From a candidate division Zixibacteria bacterium SM23_73_2 (GTDB taxonomy: Bacteria > Zixibacteria > MSB-5A5 > SM23-73-2), in the NCBI GenBank assembly GCA_001304315.1, contig LJUW01000012.1, positions 1 through 32,607 of the forward strand: 32,607 bases of DNA, written 5' to 3'. The position numbers and the translations under genes are program-made. The notes beneath the pieces are model-generated. The model was not told where the DNA came from. It worked only from the letters and a program-made list of their open reading frames with translations, and did no database searches. Of the stretch, positions 1 through 8,879 are shown piece after piece (within the stretch, counting starts at the first letter, position 1; each line of letters opens with the position of its first letter).

Positions 1-2
1 GG

Positions 3-1229
3 GCTGCGGGAAGAGGAGGCACCGGATGCGTGATGGGATCGAAAAATCTTAAAGCCATTGCGGTCAGGGGAACCAAGATGCCTGAGGTGGCAGATCACGG
101 CCGGTTTATTCAATTTCTCGAAGAGGCAAGGAGAGGTTTCAAGGGAACCGAATCCACAATGCGGTGGAGATATGCTGGAACTGCTGGAGCACTTCCCTGG
201 TCAAGTGGCAGAGGATCTCAGGCAGTGAAAAATTTCAGAGAAGGCACCTTCGAGGAGATTGACCAGATCGGATATGAGGCGGCCAGGCAAAAAGCCTGGA
301 TCAGGGATTTTGCTTGCTTTTGCTGTCCCCTCTCCTGCAAAAAAAGCGGATTTATAAAAACAGGCTCCTATCCTGGTTTGGTGCACGACGGACCCGAGTA
401 CGAGACCGGGACGATGTTTGGATCCAATCTTATGGTATCTGATTTAGGAGGACTTTTAAAGGAGATCTTTGCCGGTGACGATTACGGAATGGACATCATC
501 TCAGCCGGAAACGTTATCGGCTTTTTGATGGAGAACTACGAAAAAGGAAACATCGATAAAACCTTTTTGGATGGAATCGACCTGACCTGGGGAAACGTAG
601 ACGCTGTGCTGAAGACGATCAACAAGATCGCTTATCGGGATGGCATCGGTGATCTTGCCTCCAAAGGGGTAAAGGCACTGACTGAGAAAATCGGAAAGGA
701 CTCACACAAATTCGCCATTCATGTCAAGGGTCATGAACTTGCTGCCTGGAACGTTCACGTCGATCCCGGGATGGGAATAAGTTACGTCACGTCAAACCGC
801 GGCGCCTGTCATCTCAATGGAAGAACTCCGGAGGATCAGGACTCCACCGCCATGATGGATTCCACCGGTGTTTGCCTTTTTGCCAGCGAAGGATTTGGAG
901 AGGACGGTCTGCAAAACCTTCTATCCGCGGTTACCGGAATAGAATGGACCAAAGAGGAGTATTTAAAAGCTGGGGAGCGTATTTTCAATCTGGAAAAGAT
1001 GTTCAACTTCAGAGAGGGTTTCACGCGGGAGGATGACAAACTACCTGATAGATTCTTTGAGGAGCCGTTAAGCACTGGTCCGGGCAAAGGATCGGTCCTG
1101 GACCAAGAAGAATTCAAAAAGCTTTTGGAGGATTACTATCTAAAAAGAGGCTGGGATCCGAAAACGTCCAAACCAGAAAAAGAGAAACTGGAAAGCCTCG
1201 GGCTGGCATTCACCCTCGAATCCAGATAA
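3..1229 (+). CDS. Aldehyde ferredoxin oxidoreductase (AOR) family, C-terminal part; 5' end truncated by the window edge
   Basis: Frame is open to the window start (AAGRGGTGCVMGSKNLKAIAV, typical AOR 'GRGG.G.VMGSKNLKAI'). Cys motif CFCCPLSC (C-x2-C-x3-C) and a later DSTGVCLF Cys fit the AOR [4Fe-4S] ligands; also TSNRGACHLNG. Confidence 0.93.
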   Translation, partial: AAGRGGTGCVMGSKNLKAIAVRGTKMPEVADHGRFIQFLEEARRGFKGTESTMRWRYAGTAGALPWSSGRGSQAVKNFREGTFEEIDQIGYEAARQKAWIRDFACFCCPLSCKKSGFIKTGSYPGLVHDGPEYETGTMFGSNLMVSDLGGLLKEIFAGDDYGMDIISAGNVIGFLMENYEKGNIDKTFLDGIDLTWGNVDAVLKTINKIAYRDGIGDLASKGVKALTEKIGKDSHKFAIHVKGHELAAWNVHVDPGMGISYVTSNRGACHLNGRTPEDQDSTAMMDSTGVCLFASEGFGEDGLQNLLSAVTGIEWTKEEYLKAGERIFNLEKMFNFREGFTREDDKLPDRFFEEPLSTGPGKGSVLDQEEFKKLLEDYYLKRGWDPKTSKPEKEKLESLGLAFTLESR

Positions 1230-1364
1230 ATAAATCTATGATGTTATGGTAATCTGAAGGATGTTGAACATAGGAATTCCCTAAGCTTTAATCAATCGGC
1301 ATTTCCTAATGTCGGTACATCAGAAGCAATAAAATATATTTTTATTGAATACCATTGATAAAGA

Positions 1365-1387
1365 AAAGCCCGCATAAAGCGGGCTTT
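1365..1387 (-). terminator. Rho-independent terminator between convergent genes, best fit for the minus-strand lipoprotein gene
   Basis: AAAGCCCGC-ATAAA-GCGGGCTTT, 9-bp perfect stem, followed by a T-rich tract on the minus strand; 22 nt downstream of the stop at 1409. Confidence 0.75.
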
Positions 1388-1408
1388 CTGTTTGAATACA
1401 CAAAAAGA

Positions 1409-2179
1409 TTATTCAAAAACCTCATCCAACCTAAGATAAGCCTCATGCATTTGAGTCAACTTATCGATTATCTTTTGATCTTCGTTTTTTTGACATACAT
1501 CAGAAAGCTCCAAAACAGCATTATTCAGCACATCTCTTTTCTCGACAAACTGAAGCTCTATACCCTTGAACTTCTCTGGAAGCTCCGCCATCATCAGAGC
1601 ATCCATTTTTGTCTTAAGTGAGGGTATGGCTGCCTTTATAGCCTGATAATCCTTTTTAGGCATAGCCTGATGCCAGAGCGGGTACAAGACCAGATGAAAA
1701 TCATCCAACTCTTTTATCCTGGGAGCTAAAACCCGTGCCATCTTTTCAAAAGCGGTATGCACATCCTCAACTGCTTGTGCCAGCTCTTTATCATCGCCGA
1801 TTTGTGCGACTATTCCTAACTTTTCAATTGCTATGCTCAAATCTTCCCTTTTGTCCTCAAAATCATCCTTAACAGTGTGATAAAATTGAGGCAGTTCGGC
1901 TTTCATTAGTATTTCCATTGTCCTTTCGAATTCAGGAACCGATTCTTTTATAGACTCAAAATCCGCCTCTGGAAAATATGTATGCCAGACCGGAAATAAA
2001 ACCTCATGAAATTCATTGATTCCCTCAACTTTGGGTTTTTTCATCTTTTCTATTGGAGCTTTCTCTTTCTTGATTTCAGTCTCAGTTTCCTTTGCGCATC
2101 CTGCTAAAAATAAAAAACCAAGCATAAGGGAAAGAATGCTGATCAAAAGTAAACTGGATAAGGTCTTAGATTCTTTCAT
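1409..2179 (-). CDS. Lipoprotein with two 104-residue-register repeats containing conserved His residues; function unknown
   Basis: Signal peptide with lipobox LAGC; internal duplication FHEVLFPVWH...AELP...KRE...H versus FHLVLYPLWH...AELP...KRD...H. Confidence 0.85.
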   Translation of the reverse strand: MKESKTLSSLLLISILSLMLGFLFLAGCAKETETEIKKEKAPIEKMKKPKVEGINEFHEVLFPVWHTYFPEADFESIKESVPEFERTMEILMKAELPQFYHTVKDDFEDKREDLSIAIEKLGIVAQIGDDKELAQAVEDVHTAFEKMARVLAPRIKELDDFHLVLYPLWHQAMPKKDYQAIKAAIPSLKTKMDALMMAELPEKFKGIELQFVEKRDVLNNAVLELSDVCQKNEDQKIIDKLTQMHEAYLRLDEVFE

Positions 2180-2310
2180 TTCTATCCTCCACAGGTAAAA
2201 TGGTTACTTGTAGTTACTTTATACGAGAGAAATATTCTATTTTTGAAACTGGCTTTTTTTGAGTCTGTTCTTTTCTGAAAAACTGTAAAAGCAAAGTTAG
2301 TAGAATAAAA

Positions 2311-2334
2311 AAGCGGAGAGGGAGGGGTTCGAAC
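2311..2334 (-). repeat. Displaced copy of the tRNA-Ser 3' end (att-like direct repeat)
   Basis: aagcggagagggaggggttcgaac matches 3592-3615 aagcggagagggagggattcgaac at 23/24 positions, same orientation. Confidence 0.8.
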
Positions 2335-2618
2335 TAAGCCCCTTTTGTATCTTGGTCTCCTACTTCAAATTAGGTGTTAGGAGCTTGACACTCAGGAATT
2401 TGCCTTTTATGGTTGTTTTGAGTTGTTTTTAGTTATCTTGACTTGAACATGGCACAAATCTGGCATAAGCTATGCTCAGATTGGCAGCGCTATTTTCTTA
2501 ACATTTGGAAAGGAACTGAATAACATAATAGTCAGAAGCTAAAAAGGATACCAGCAGATCAATATTACCGATCAATGGTCACTGTGAGTAATGAGGGCAT
2601 GGTTAAGCATCCATTGCA

Positions 2619-3326
2619 TTATTTTTTGCCCCTTCCAAAAACGATTCCAAAAGATAGGGAGAACTCGGGACTGCTATAGTTCTTCTCCGATCCGATACGT
2701 TTTTTAAAATCGGTAACAAGATAATAGCCAGCACCAGCGCCGAGTGTAAACAATTTGCTGAGTGACAGGTCTATACCTACCGCAAGGCGGGAACCCAGTG
2801 CTGTTTCCGAGTAAGACTCACTTTCAACAATGTTCGCTCCCACTCGGTTTATTGTTGCAGATCCAAAGAAAGGTCCGACAGATGCTAATACATAAGGTCT
2901 CAGAACATCGCTGTCGGTGAGTTTGAAGGGTTGATACTTTACTCCAAACAGTAGCGGTACCACCGTAGCGGTTTCTGTGGATACCTCCGAACCCTGCACT
3001 GAATTAGTAACATCCATGCTAAATAGACCCAAGCTGAAGTTGACCGCCAAATCGTTCTCGATCCAGTAGGTGTAAGCAATTGATCCGAGAAATCCCCTTT
3101 CCTCTACACTGTTTGTTACGCCACCTACGGATACTTCATTCGCTACAGTCACTCCGCCTAAGATTCCTGCGTTCAATGCAGTACCATGTTTGCCACGCAT
3201 TGAATTTGAAATAGATTGGCTTGCAAATTCCTTCTTTTCAGCAGCTGGTAAGGTCTGGGCCGTGACGGAAAAGGGAAAAATCATCAATAGAATCACCGAT
3301 ACGACCTTGAACATAGACATGATCAA
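2619..3326 (-). CDS. Predicted outer-membrane beta-barrel protein
   Basis: N-terminal signal peptide (VISVILLMIFPFSVTAQ-like), alternating hydrophobic/Gly-aromatic strands (LFGVKYQPF, PYVLASVGPFFGSA, TLGAGAGYYLV, FSLSFGIVFG). Confidence 0.75.
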   Translation of the reverse strand: MIMSMFKVVSVILLMIFPFSVTAQTLPAAEKKEFASQSISNSMRGKHGTALNAGILGGVTVANEVSVGGVTNSVEERGFLGSIAYTYWIENDLAVNFSLGLFSMDVTNSVQGSEVSTETATVVPLLFGVKYQPFKLTDSDVLRPYVLASVGPFFGSATINRVGANIVESESYSETALGSRLAVGIDLSLSKLFTLGAGAGYYLVTDFKKRIGSEKNYSSPEFSLSFGIVFGRGKK

Positions 3327-3594
3327 TCCTCCTTTCTCTTAAAATGGCTTCATAAACATGTCACTTCACCTCTTGCAGCCATACCTATAATCCTCACTTA
3401 TTGATTACGAGTGAATCATTTTCAGGTTTCGTTTTTCAGAGAATTCGATACCCCTAAAAACCCAGCCATGATTAGCATTTTGCTACGTGGTAGATTATTT
3501 ACGCTGGACCTACGAGACTCAAACTCACCTAATCGTTGCCCTGAAGATCAAGTCGATACACAGCCCTCACTTATTGTAGCATAAACAATTAAAG

Positions 3595-3680
3595 CGGAGA
3601 GGGAGGGATTCGAACCCCCGGTTCCAAAAAGGAACAACGGTTTTCGAGACCGCCCCGTTCGGCCGCTCCGGCACCTCTCC
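3595..3680 (-). tRNA. tRNA-Ser (anticodon CGA)
   Basis: Reverse complement GGAGAGGTGCCGGAGCGGCCGAACGGGGCGGTCTCGAAAACCGTTGTTCCTTTTTGGAACCGGGGGTTCGAATCCCTCCCTCTCCG: 7-bp acceptor stem, loop CTCGAAA (CGA), class II variable arm GTTCC-TTTTT-GGAAC, T-loop TTCGAAT. Confidence 0.95.
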
Positions 3681-3707
3681 GGTAATTTTTATATCCAATC
3701 AATGCAT

Positions 3708-3765
3708 ACAACGGTTTTTCCGCCTGAGGCGGACCCACCTACGGTGGGCGAGACCTCTCCGGTAA
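3708..3765 (-). repeat. Partial tRNA-Ser 5'-portion copy interrupted by two palindromes
   Basis: acaacggtttt (3708-3718) equals tRNA 3634-3644 and acctctccggtaa (3753-3765) equals tRNA plus flank 3673-3685. Between them lie TCCGCCT-G-AGGCGGA and CCCACC-TAC-GGTGGG. Confidence 0.6.
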
Positions 3766-3825
3766 AAGCAGTTTAAGAGTTTAGAAGTTTATGAGTTTAT
3801 TTGACCATAAAAAAATCCTTTTGGT

Positions 3826-4275
3826 TTATATACGGGTAGCTTTCTCAAATAATTCTTCGGTTTTTTCAAGGTTGGGTTTGAATATTCGAAAACAAAGCAG
3901 GGTTATAACCGCGAAGGCTAAAAACCACCTCAATTCCCCACCTAAAATAAAATACACAAATCCATATATGGTGGGAGATAAAGCTAGGGAGAAAACGACC
4001 AGATTCATCTGTAAAAAACTGTTTTCATCCGGCTCTACCTTAGAGAAAAAATACTTCTTGAAAAAGAATATAAAGAAAATCTCGATAATACTGGCAGCCA
4101 AAAGTATATAAAGAACTATATCAATCGAGCTTATGGGATTTTTCCCCACACCTTTGCTTTTTAAAAAAAGCCCGACTAAAATCAAGATCGCCGGGATGAA
4201 AACATTAAGAAAAAGTCCAAAATAAAGGGTTTTGAAATAAACTTTCTCGATTTTATTCTTTTGGATGTAATCCAT
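3826..4275 (-). CDS. Small multi-pass membrane protein, unknown function
   Basis: 149 aa with about four hydrophobic segments; lies directly downstream of tadA (4-nt gap). Confidence 0.7.
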   Translation of the reverse strand: MDYIQKNKIEKVYFKTLYFGLFLNVFIPAILILVGLFLKSKGVGKNPISSIDIVLYILLAASIIEIFFIFFFKKYFFSKVEPDENSFLQMNLVVFSLALSPTIYGFVYFILGGELRWFLAFAVITLLCFRIFKPNLEKTEELFEKATRI

Positions 4276-4279
4276 TTTT

Positions 4280-4753
4280 TCAAATCTTTTTTATCTTGCG
4301 AATCTCTGCAAAAAACTGGTTTAAGAGAATCTGGCAGTTCTTTTCCAAAATCCCGGAAAATATCTTTACCTGGTGATTTAACCGGCTGTCTTGCAAAAGG
4401 TTATAGAGTGATCCGCAGCCTCCCTTTTTAGGATCAGAAGCTCCGAAAAAAAGATTGTCCAGCCTTGCCAAAAGGATGGCTCCAGCACACATAATGCAGG
4501 GCTCAACCGTCGCATAAATGGATGCGCCGGAAAGCCTCCAGGAGTTCAGGTAATTCGAGGCAGCCCCGATAGCTAAAATCTCCGCATGGGCTGTGGGATC
4601 GTTTAGGGTTTCGATTTGATTATGTCCTCTTCCGATAACTTTATTCTCATACACCACCACCGCCCCCACAGGAACCTCCTTTTTTTGAAAAGCCTTCTTA
4701 GCCTCTTTTAAAGCCTCCTTCATCCAGAGCTTTTCCTGATCGCTTTTGTTCAT
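4280..4753 (-). CDS. tadA: tRNA-specific adenosine deaminase
   Basis: CDA-fold zinc motifs DPTAHAEILAI and VEPCIMCAGAI; 157 aa, MKEALKEAKKAFQKKEVPVGAVVV. Confidence 0.93.
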   Translation of the reverse strand: MNKSDQEKLWMKEALKEAKKAFQKKEVPVGAVVVYENKVIGRGHNQIETLNDPTAHAEILAIGAASNYLNSWRLSGASIYATVEPCIMCAGAILLARLDNLFFGASDPKKGGCGSLYNLLQDSRLNHQVKIFSGILEKNCQILLNQFFAEIRKIKKI

Positions 4754-4903
4754 AAATATCTAAATTAAAAGAAAACTAAATTTTTTAATTGACCAAAAGA
4801 AAAATTTTACTTATATATAAAAACAAAATTTGACGTTTTTAATTTAAAACTCAGGATATGAAAGTCAAGGCAATTGGTCAATAAAATAAACTCGGAGGAT
4901 AGA

Positions 4904-5368
4904 ATGAAAAAGATTTTTTGGGGAACAGTTATTATCCTTTTTTTACTCGTTAGTTTTTCTTCTTTTTATGTTTTTGCTCAAGAGGAAGGTGCTGAGCCAA
5001 CCTACAGAGATTCTCTGGTTTTCAAGGATGCGGTTTTGATAAAGGACAAAACCAACCTTAGAGCTGGTCCCTCCACCGGACAGTCCGTTGTGGGAAAAGC
5101 GGAGCAGGGGAAAAAGTATTTACTCTTAATTAAAGAGGAGAATTGGACCAAGATAGTTTTTGAGGACACAGTTGCCTGGGTTTACAATCGCCTGATCCAA
5201 GAGGAGGTAAAGGATACCTCGGTGATAAAAGTTGAGGTTCCTCCACCACCTCCACCACCTCCTCCTCCAAAGAGTCAATGGTTTCAAGAAAATATTCATC
5301 TGGTTATTGCTATGGTGATACTGATAGTTTGCTTAGCTTTGATCATAAGCGTGGTCTTAAGAACTTAA
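4904..5368 (+). CDS. SH3-like domain protein with poly-proline linker and C-terminal transmembrane helix
   Basis: ggagg RBS at about 4894 before ATG 4904 (the supplied ORF begins upstream at TTG 4874). N-terminal signal/TM, bacterial SH3 'DKTNLRAGPSTGQSVVGKAEQGKKY', 10 consecutive Pro, C-terminal hydrophobic helix. Confidence 0.82.
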   Translation: MKKIFWGTVIILFLLVSFSSFYVFAQEEGAEPTYRDSLVFKDAVLIKDKTNLRAGPSTGQSVVGKAEQGKKYLLLIKEENWTKIVFEDTVAWVYNRLIQEEVKDTSVIKVEVPPPPPPPPPPKSQWFQENIHLVIAMVILIVCLALIISVVLRT

Positions 5369-5425
5369 GAGTTTTCGAAATCTTTATTTTTAAAATAAAC
5401 CTTAAATATTAATTTTAAAAAGTCT

Positions 5426-5454
5426 AACGCAGGTTGAATCCAACCTGCGTTTTT
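5426..5454 (+). terminator. Rho-independent terminator
   Basis: AACGCAGGTTG-AATC-CAACCTGCGTT then TTT; perfect 11-bp stem downstream of the SH3 gene. Confidence 0.85.
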
Positions 5455-5619
5455 ATCTAATAAATAAACTGAGAATGTATGGGAGGTGCCCCAGCTTGGG
5501 CAGAGGATTTCACTTTGCTCAATAAGCCTTTCCCTTACATAAATCGCTTCGTCCCATAAAGAGGGACTTATCACAGCGGAGCTTCATCATCGCTAAAATA
5601 TTTATTGATATAAAAAAAA

Positions 5620-5693
<74 letters not shown>

Positions 5694-5785
5694 AATTTAT
5701 CTTAAAATATAATCTCTTCTAAAATAATTTCAACTTTATTCTGTAATAATTTTACTTAAAGAGTCTACCAAAAGTTAGTGAAAAA

Positions 5786-7285
5786 TCAATAGGTGAAGGT
5801 CAAATAATAAATCTCCCGCTCCCTTTCCACAAACAATACGGCTTTTCTATTACTCTGGATTTTTTCCTCTATCTCTTTAAAATCAGCCACATTCGAAATC
5901 TCCAGGTTGTTAATTCCTTTGATAATATCCTTTTTTCTCAAACCCAATCTGTCCGCCTTGCTTTTTTCCTCAACCGAGGTTATAAAAGCTCCATTGGTAT
6001 CATTTAAATCCAACTGGAAGGCTAACTGGGGAGTGATGTTAGCAACCATCATCCCCAGTTTGCTTCGGTATTCACCCTTAATCTCCGTATCCAGTTTCTC
6101 AGTTTTAAACTGAATCTTTTTAACCTCCCCTTTACGGATATAGGAGATCTCCAACCTTTCACCTGGCTTAGAATAGGTGGTTAGATCCTCCCAATCAAAG
6201 CTGTCCTTTACCTTTTTTTCGTTTACGCTGGTTATGACATCCCCCCTTTTCAATCCTTTTTTCTCAGCCGGAGAGTCGGGATAAACATCGGTTATTATCA
6301 CCCCTTTAGCCCTGTCCAGATTCAGGCTCTGAGCTAAAAGGGGAGTTAAGTTCTGGACCTTCACCCCTGCCCATGATTTGTTAACTTTACCGAATTGGAT
6401 AAGATCGTAAAGCACCCTTTTGGCCTTGTTTATAGGAATGGCAAAACCGATACCTTCGGAGCCCCGGGATGTGGTGAAGATAAAAGTATTTATCCCTATC
6501 ACCTCCCCTCTGGCGTTGACCAGCGGTCCTCCGGAATTGCCCGGGTTTATCGCTGCATCGGTCTGAATCATCTTCCGATAAATCCGCCTCTGCTCCTTCT
6601 CCATCTTGATATCCCGGTTCAAAGCAGAAATCACCCCAACGGTAACAGAAGGATTGGGATCGTCCAGAAGATATCCGAAGGGATTTCCCAGAGCTATTGA
6701 CCATTCGCCGATAATCAGATCGTCGGAGTCGCCCAGGGTTACCTGAGAAAGTTTCTCCGCCTTTATTTTCAGGACCACCAGATCCAAATTCTCATCCGAA
6801 CCCACAATTTCCGCCTCATACTCTTCCCCATTGGTCAAAGTAACCTTGATCTGGTCAGCACCTATTACCACATGCTCGTTGGTCAAAACGTATCCATCCT
6901 CGCTTATTATAAATCCCGATCCCAGCCCGTAGATTTTCTCCTTGTATTCTTTGGGTCCGAAAAATCTCCCCCAGAACTGATTGAAAAACTCATCCTCGAA
7001 AGGAGAAAAAAAAGGCGATTCCCTTACCACCCTGGTCTGAACCACGCTCACCGAGACCACCGAGGGACCCACCGCCTTTGCAGCCTTTACTATCGCATTC
7101 TGGCGCGAGTTTTCTATATCCGAATATTCCGGGTAAGCGTAGGCATTTTCCAAAGGCTTATCCAGAAAACTCAAATCCTTCTTACCCGAACTTTCCTTTT
7201 TGGCATCTGATAAAATCGAGTAGCCGATGCCTGCGGCAATTACACCCAAGAAAAACACCAGAAGAAAACTTACAAATCTATTCAT
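5786..7285 (-). CDS. Do-family (HtrA/DegP-like) serine protease with two PDZ domains
   Basis: VLTNEHVV (His), NLDLVVLKI (Asp), NPGNSGGPLVN (Ser), followed by two PDZ-like regions (WAGVKVQNLTPLLAQSL..., GMMVANITPQLAFQL...). Confidence 0.95.
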   Translation of the reverse strand: MNRFVSFLLVFFLGVIAAGIGYSILSDAKKESSGKKDLSFLDKPLENAYAYPEYSDIENSRQNAIVKAAKAVGPSVVSVSVVQTRVVRESPFFSPFEDEFFNQFWGRFFGPKEYKEKIYGLGSGFIISEDGYVLTNEHVVIGADQIKVTLTNGEEYEAEIVGSDENLDLVVLKIKAEKLSQVTLGDSDDLIIGEWSIALGNPFGYLLDDPNPSVTVGVISALNRDIKMEKEQRRIYRKMIQTDAAINPGNSGGPLVNARGEVIGINTFIFTTSRGSEGIGFAIPINKAKRVLYDLIQFGKVNKSWAGVKVQNLTPLLAQSLNLDRAKGVIITDVYPDSPAEKKGLKRGDVITSVNEKKVKDSFDWEDLTTYSKPGERLEISYIRKGEVKKIQFKTEKLDTEIKGEYRSKLGMMVANITPQLAFQLDLNDTNGAFITSVEEKSKADRLGLRKKDIIKGINNLEISNVADFKEIEEKIQSNRKAVLFVEREREIYYLTFTY

Positions 7286-7326
7286 CTTTTCTTTTACTCC
7301 TTTTTTCTTTATTTAAGAACATAAAA

Positions 7327-7349
7327 AAAGCATGCATAAAAAGCATACT
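7327..7349 (-). terminator. Weak hairpin and T-run downstream of the 7384-8406 gene
   Basis: Minus strand GTATGC-TTTTTAT-GCATGC-TTTTTTT, 6-bp stem with one G:U. Confidence 0.45.
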
Positions 7350-7383
7350 TTATAATATATACAAGGAAAATGACTAAAAGTTT

Positions 7384-8406
7384 CTAAATCGACTTGTCAG
7401 CACATCTTCTTTTTATGGGGATCTCCTCTGCCTCCTGAACAACCACCTTTTTTTGCAGTCTTTTACCATTCCGAATTAATGTAAAATCCGCCTCCGAGCC
7501 TCTGCTCAATCGCGAGATCATCCTTTTCAGCTCGAGTTTACTTTTGATTCGACTACCCTGACAATTTATGATCAGGTCACCTTCCTTAAGTCCCGCCCGA
7601 GATGCGGGACTTTTCTCAAATACCTTGGTTATCAGAACTCCTGCCTCTCCCTCAAAGTCCTCTTCAATCTCGGAGTGGATACCGATCCAGCCCCTTTTGA
7701 CCTCACCATTTTTCTTGAGGATCTTTCCAATCTCCTTGCAGGTGGTTGCTGGCAGAAGTAAAACCATATTCTTTTCCCCCTCAACCTTCCCTTCTATCAA
7801 ACCCATAAGCTCACCCCTGTTATTAAAAACCGGGGTTCCACAGTAATATATGGAACAGGGGATGTTTAACAGCAATAGGTTTTTATCGTAACCATCCATC
7901 CCTCCGATCCAAGAGTTTCCAACCGTTACCAAGCTCGCCTGCAGTCCCTTGGAATATCTGGTATTTCCCAGGACAATGCCCAGGTTCCCACTCTGTATTT
8001 TTTCAGCTATTCTAACCGGCTTTAAGTCCTTCTTTTGAATTCTAAGCAGGCTTACATCCGTTTCGAAATCGCATAGTATCTCTTTTATCTCCGAATCCTC
8101 TATCACCTCTCCACTCTGCAGGGTTACAGTCACCTGATCCACATTACTCAGGATGTTCTCCAAGGTCAGAATATGTTCCTGGTCTAATATCACGCCCACC
8201 CCATATTTTTCAAGACCCAGATCTTTGTTTTTGGCGGAGATGAAAACTATTGAAGGCCCCGCCTTATCCATTATCTGGGATAGATTCTTCTCTATCTCCT
8301 CCAAGGTGTTCCTGGTACCGGAACAGCTTAATAAAAAAAGGGAAAAAATCAGAAATCTGAAAAGAAAAGATTTTGCAGTAAGATCATTCATCGACCAGAA
8401 ATTCAC
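7384..8406 (-). CDS. HtrA-family lipoprotein pseudoprotease with one PDZ domain
   Basis: Lipobox LLSC; trypsin-like fold regions align with HtrA but the His motif is ILTLENIL (expected ILTNEHVV) and the Ser motif is IYYCGTPVF (expected GNSGGPLV). PDZ: GVLITKVFEKSPASRAGLKEGDLIINCQG. Confidence 0.85.
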   Translation of the reverse strand: MNFWSMNDLTAKSFLFRFLIFSLFLLSCSGTRNTLEEIEKNLSQIMDKAGPSIVFISAKNKDLGLEKYGVGVILDQEHILTLENILSNVDQVTVTLQSGEVIEDSEIKEILCDFETDVSLLRIQKKDLKPVRIAEKIQSGNLGIVLGNTRYSKGLQASLVTVGNSWIGGMDGYDKNLLLLNIPCSIYYCGTPVFNNRGELMGLIEGKVEGEKNMVLLLPATTCKEIGKILKKNGEVKRGWIGIHSEIEEDFEGEAGVLITKVFEKSPASRAGLKEGDLIINCQGSRIKSKLELKRMISRLSRGSEADFTLIRNGKRLQKKVVVQEAEEIPIKRRCADKSI

Positions 8407-8879
8407 TTTTTATCCACCGAATAGATTGTCACACCCCCATCGTCTATTGAAGAAAATATCTCTTCATCATTTATAACTAAATTGTTCTCAAACCCCTCGG
8501 ATAAGGTTCTTGAATGAAAAGCAGGGTACAAACCTAAAAGGACAAACAAAAATATCAGGATGGAAAATACATATGCAGGCAAGGGTCCTAAAATTGGTGT
8601 TTTGAGAAATTGGAAGAAATCATCCAGCCAGTTTAAGATCCGGTTTTTTGCTGAAATATTGGATAACTTATGAGATAAAACGGATTCATAGAGTTCCCAA
8701 AAGTTTTCTCCCGCTTCGAATTTAAAGCTATTTTTTATCATCTCAATGGAATTATTATAGAAATCGAATTCCTTAGCACATAAGGGACAATCTCGGAGGT
8801 GCTGGTCAAGTGCTTTTTTCTCCTCTCCGGTCAGGTCCCAATAATTTAAGATCAGCTTCCTTATCTTTTTACAGTTCAT
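8403..8879 (-). CDS. Anti-sigma factor with zinc-finger (zf-HC2/ZAS-like) domain and one transmembrane helix
   Basis: MNCKKIRKLILNYWDLTGEEKKALDQHLRDCPLCAKEF (HxxxCxxC), central TM PAYVFSILIFLFVLLGLY; overlaps the sigma gene upstream and the pseudo-HtrA gene downstream. Confidence 0.87.
   Translation of the reverse strand: MNCKKIRKLILNYWDLTGEEKKALDQHLRDCPLCAKEFDFYNNSIEMIKNSFKFEAGENFWELYESVLSHKLSNISAKNRILNWLDDFFQFLKTPILGPLPAYVFSILIFLFVLLGLYPAFHSRTLSEGFENNLVINDEEIFSSIDDGGVTIYSVDKK

Noticed and set aside
1355-1621. 88-aa plus-strand ORF
   Set aside because: Starts near the terminator hairpin and overlaps the lipoprotein 3' end antisense; no domain recognised.
3791-4111. 106-aa plus-strand ORF
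   Set aside because: Antisense to the membrane protein 3826-4275, which has clear TM segments and sits next to tadA.
5365-5574. 69-aa minus-strand ORF
   Set aside because: Runs through the perfect terminator hairpin at 5426-5454; no recognisable domain.
6387-6704. 105-aa minus and 101-aa plus ORFs inside the HtrA gene
   Set aside because: Out-of-frame shadows of the protease coding sequence.
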